25,408 nt of DNA from a virus: positions 1 through 25,408 of the IMG/VR virus record IMGVR_UViG_3300009436_000105; one strand, given 5' to 3'. The notes beneath the pieces were generated by a model. It had not been told where the DNA came from and searched no databases. It was given only the letters and a program-made list of their open reading frames with translations. The translations under genes and the position numbers were made by a program. Positions 23,262 through 25,408 of this stretch are shown one piece after another (within the stretch, counting starts at the first letter, position 1; every line of letters begins with the position of its first letter).

Positions 23262-25408
23262 ATGTCCAAATTTGGAACACTCACAGGAAAGAATCAATTA
23301 ATCGGTCATGGTATACCGCAAGCCTTTCCTATTACGCTTGATCCAGTACCGTTCGAAGGTTCTGTGGTTTATGCTGATAACGGAGAGTTAAGATACTCCG
23401 ATGGCACAAACTGGTTGGAATTAGGAACCGGCCCTCAGGGAACACAAGGTACAACTGGTATTCAAGGCGGTCAAGGTGTCCAAGGTGATTACGGTCCCGG
23501 CTTTACAATAATCGGCGCGGTCGCTGATGTTGATACTGGTGGCAATCCGCAAACAACTCTTAACACTGCATTCCCATCTGCTACAGTTGGTGATGGTGTT
23601 ATTGATGACGCTGATGACGAACTTTGGATTTACGACGGAAGTACTTGGGTAAACATTGGATCATTTAGAGGTGTTCAAGGTTTACAAGGATCTAATGGTC
23701 CTCAAGGTGTTCAAGGAACACTTGGTAACGAAGGTATCCAGGGCGAACGAGGATATCGTGGTTTCCAAGGTCCAAAAGGTATTCAAGGTACTCAGGGTGT
23801 TCAAGGTGACTTAGGTATTCAAGGTTTGCAAGGTCGTATTGGACCGCAAGGTGTACAAGGTGTTCAAGGCGAAACCGGTATTCAAGGTTTGCAAGGTCGT
23901 GAAGGACCGCAAGGTATTCAAGGAATAACTGGTATTCAAGGTGATACTGGTATTCAAGGTATACAAGGGTTTAATGGTGACGACTCTGGTACAATAGTTC
24001 AATATGTTCTTGGTAACGCTATAACTGAATCTCCTGCTCCTGCAGGTGGATTCATGACATTTAATAATCCATCAACAAACACTACATTTACTGGTGTTAC
24101 TAAGATTTGGATTAATGATGATGACTCGTTTAATAATAACTTAGATGGTCTATATCAATATATTGCTAGTTCATCATCTGCTAATAAAGCTTATGTAAAA
24201 ATAACAAAGCGCGATGAACCATCACGATACGCAATTTTCTCAGTACAAGACATCGTTGAAGATATTGGTGGTACTTATTGGGAATTAGATGTAACATTCT
24301 TATCTGGTTCTGCTACTAAGGAACATTTTGTTATAGAAGATTCTGGTAATCCAGGTACTTATATTAGTTACCCGTTATTAGTTGCTTTTGATGTTTCTGG
24401 TGATCGAGGTATTCAAGGTGTTCAAGGGCCAATAGGACCCCAAGGAACAACTGGTATTCAAGGTATTCAAGGAGTTATAGGTCCGCAGGGTGTTCAAGGA
24501 ACAACTGGTATTCAAGGTGTTCAAGGGCTACAAGGAGTTCAAGGTACACAAGGTTCAATCGGGCCACAAGGAGTTCAAGGTTTACAAGGACCACAAGGAA
24601 CACAAGGTTCAGCTGGTGACTTCGGAGGTATTTCATACGAGTATACTTACGGAAATGCTACTACCGACGCAGATCCCGGCTCCGGTAACTTAAGGTTCAG
24701 TTCTGTAAACTTCTCTTCTGCTAACTTAAAACTATGGATTGACGACGAAGAAGCAAACGCTGTCAATGTTATGGATGGATTACTTACTGAATTAGATGCA
24801 CTAACAGGTTCACCTAAAGGTTATATTAGAGTAGTTAATTCTGCTAATTATGCTGAACAAGTACTTTTCAGAATTGATCTTATTACAGATAAAACTGGTT
24901 ATTGGCAATGTGATGTTACACGTTTAAATGGTGCAACTGCATTTTCTAATTCTACAAATTTAAGAGTCACATTCTCAAGAAATGGCGATCGTGGCTTACA
25001 AGGTATCCAGGGTGTTCAAGGTGTTCAAGGCCAACTAGGTTTCCAAGGTACTCAGGGTATTCAAGGCGAAAAAGGTATCCAAGGATTCCAAGGCCTTCAG
25101 GGTCTACAGGGTGTACAAGGAGAATCAATTCAAGGTACTCAGGGTACACAAGGGATAACAGGTTCTCAGGGACTACAGGGTCTACAAGGAGTACAAGGTG
25201 GTACTGGTGGACAAGGTGTTCAAGGTGTTCAAGGAACAACCGGTATTCAAGGGTTGCAAGGCTTACAAGGTGAACAAGGACAATATGGTGGATTAACATT
25301 CCCATGGAACTTTGTTAATAACACACTTGGTGGTACTGATCCTGGCACAAACAATTTCAAATTCAATAATGCTAACCCAACACTTGCTACATTAATTACA
25401 ATTGATGA
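23262..25408 (+). CDS. Collagen-like fibre protein with Gly-X-Gln triplets (3' end outside window)
   Basis: The frame is open from the ATG at 23262 to the window end (about 715 residues seen). Residues 1-55 form an N-terminal head ([20 protein letters not shown]), a text common at the base of phage fibres. Four Gly-X-Y blocks follow (about 57-80, 137-240, 383-455 and 578-677). They are separated by a short globular segment with [16 protein letters not shown] and by two larger globular domains (about 241-382 and 456-577) that look like paralogues. A third copy of that domain seems to begin near 25293. The triplets are dominated by GVQ, GIQ, GLQ and GTQ, with few prolines. Collagen-like triple helices trimerise phage fibres, so this is probably a long flexible trimeric appendage. 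The site CGGAG at 23246-23250 and the promoter at 23223 support the start. The 3' end and any C-terminal trimerisation or adhesin domain are not seen. Confidence 0.85.
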   Translation, partial: MSKFGTLTGKNQLIGHGIPQAFPITLDPVPFEGSVVYADNGELRYSDGTNWLELGTGPQGTQGTTGIQGGQGVQGDYGPGFTIIGAVADVDTGGNPQTTLNTAFPSATVGDGVIDDADDELWIYDGSTWVNIGSFRGVQGLQGSNGPQGVQGTLGNEGIQGERGYRGFQGPKGIQGTQGVQGDLGIQGLQGRIGPQGVQGVQGETGIQGLQGREGPQGIQGITGIQGDTGIQGIQGFNGDDSGTIVQYVLGNAITESPAPAGGFMTFNNPSTNTTFTGVTKIWINDDDSFNNNLDGLYQYIASSSSANKAYVKITKRDEPSRYAIFSVQDIVEDIGGTYWELDVTFLSGSATKEHFVIEDSGNPGTYISYPLLVAFDVSGDRGIQGVQGPIGPQGTTGIQGIQGVIGPQGVQGTTGIQGVQGLQGVQGTQGSIGPQGVQGLQGPQGTQGSAGDFGGISYEYTYGNATTDADPGSGNLRFSSVNFSSANLKLWIDDEEANAVNVMDGLLTELDALTGSPKGYIRVVNSANYAEQVLFRIDLITDKTGYWQCDVTRLNGATAFSNSTNLRVTFSRNGDRGLQGIQGVQGVQGQLGFQGTQGIQGEKGIQGFQGLQGLQGVQGESIQGTQGTQGITGSQGLQGLQGVQGGTGGQGVQGVQGTTGIQGLQGLQGEQGQYGGLTFPWNFVNNTLGGTDPGTNNFKFNNANPTLATLITID
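23430..23501 (+). repeat. Collagen-like block 1
   Basis: A short Gly-X-Y run of about 8 triplets ([19 protein letters not shown]) directly after the N-terminal head of the collagen-like protein. Confidence 0.85.
23670..23981 (+). repeat. Collagen-like block 2
   Basis: About 34 Gly-X-Y triplets, mostly GVQ, GIQ or GLQ, with some charged triplets (GER, GYR, GRE, GET, GDT). At DNA level it is a degenerate 9-bp repeat built on GGTATTCAA and GGTGTTCAA. Confidence 0.9.
24408..24628 (+). repeat. Collagen-like block 3
   Basis: About 24 Gly-X-Y triplets in the collagen-like protein, with almost no charged residues and Gln at most third positions. It separates the two paralogous globular domains. Confidence 0.9.
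24993..25292 (+). repeat. Collagen-like block 4
   Basis: About 33 triplets, again dominated by G-X-Q, with one interruption of the strict phase at GESIQG (near 25120). It leads into what looks like a third copy of the globular domain. Confidence 0.88.

Noticed and set aside
24967-25305. Antisense open frame in the collagen region, and CRISPR-like regular spacing
   Set aside because: The 9-bp periodicity is the Gly-X-Gln codon repeat. There are no spacers or constant-length repeats, and the + frame reads as a continuous collagen-like protein.

Overview
The window is a late structural-gene segment of a T4-like contractile-tailed phage. The base composition is AT-rich. The layout, with a gp8-type baseplate wedge protein followed by a very large DUF4815-type protein, several enormous fibre-like proteins and a collagen-like protein, is what I know from marine T4-superfamily myoviruses such as cyanophages and SAR11-type phages. 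I cannot name the host from sequence alone. All nine genes lie on the + strand and are packed tightly (largest gap 50 bp). I see no tRNA, integrase, transposase or CRISPR array.

Layout. Positions 2-808 hold the 3' part of a gene whose protein carries a cupredoxin domain with all four type 1 copper ligands in place. Positions 812-3016 encode a subtilisin-like protease with a second cupredoxin domain inserted between the catalytic His and the oxyanion Asn/catalytic Ser. A late promoter at 3024 precedes a gp8-like baseplate wedge gene (3060-4712), a DUF4815-type structural gene (4726-10221), a 61-residue coiled-coil gene (10233-10418) and a fibre gene ending in an S74 self-cleaving chaperone domain (10418-11500). 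A second late promoter at 11519 precedes a 3742-residue modular fibre-like protein (11551-22779) and a small beta-rich structural protein (22793-23218). A third late promoter at 23223 precedes a collagen-like protein (23262 to the window end, 3' end missing).

How the genes fit together. The gp8 homologue and the DUF4815 protein anchor the cluster as baseplate/tail components. The S74, giant and collagen-like proteins look like fibres or surface appendages, and the first two genes look like decorated virion proteins. Transcription appears to use T4-type late promoters (TATAAATA or AATAAATA), each 24-31 bp before a start codon and each just after, or overlapping, a small hairpin at the preceding stop codon. 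The least expected content is the pair of adjacent cupredoxin domains with intact copper ligands, one interrupting a protease whose catalytic Asp appears to be Glu, and the giant protein. The giant protein is built from a pentapeptide-like beta-helix, a pectate-lyase-like helix, about twelve copies of a KCxRD helical module and about ten copies of a Cys/His-containing beta module, one of which is nested inside another.
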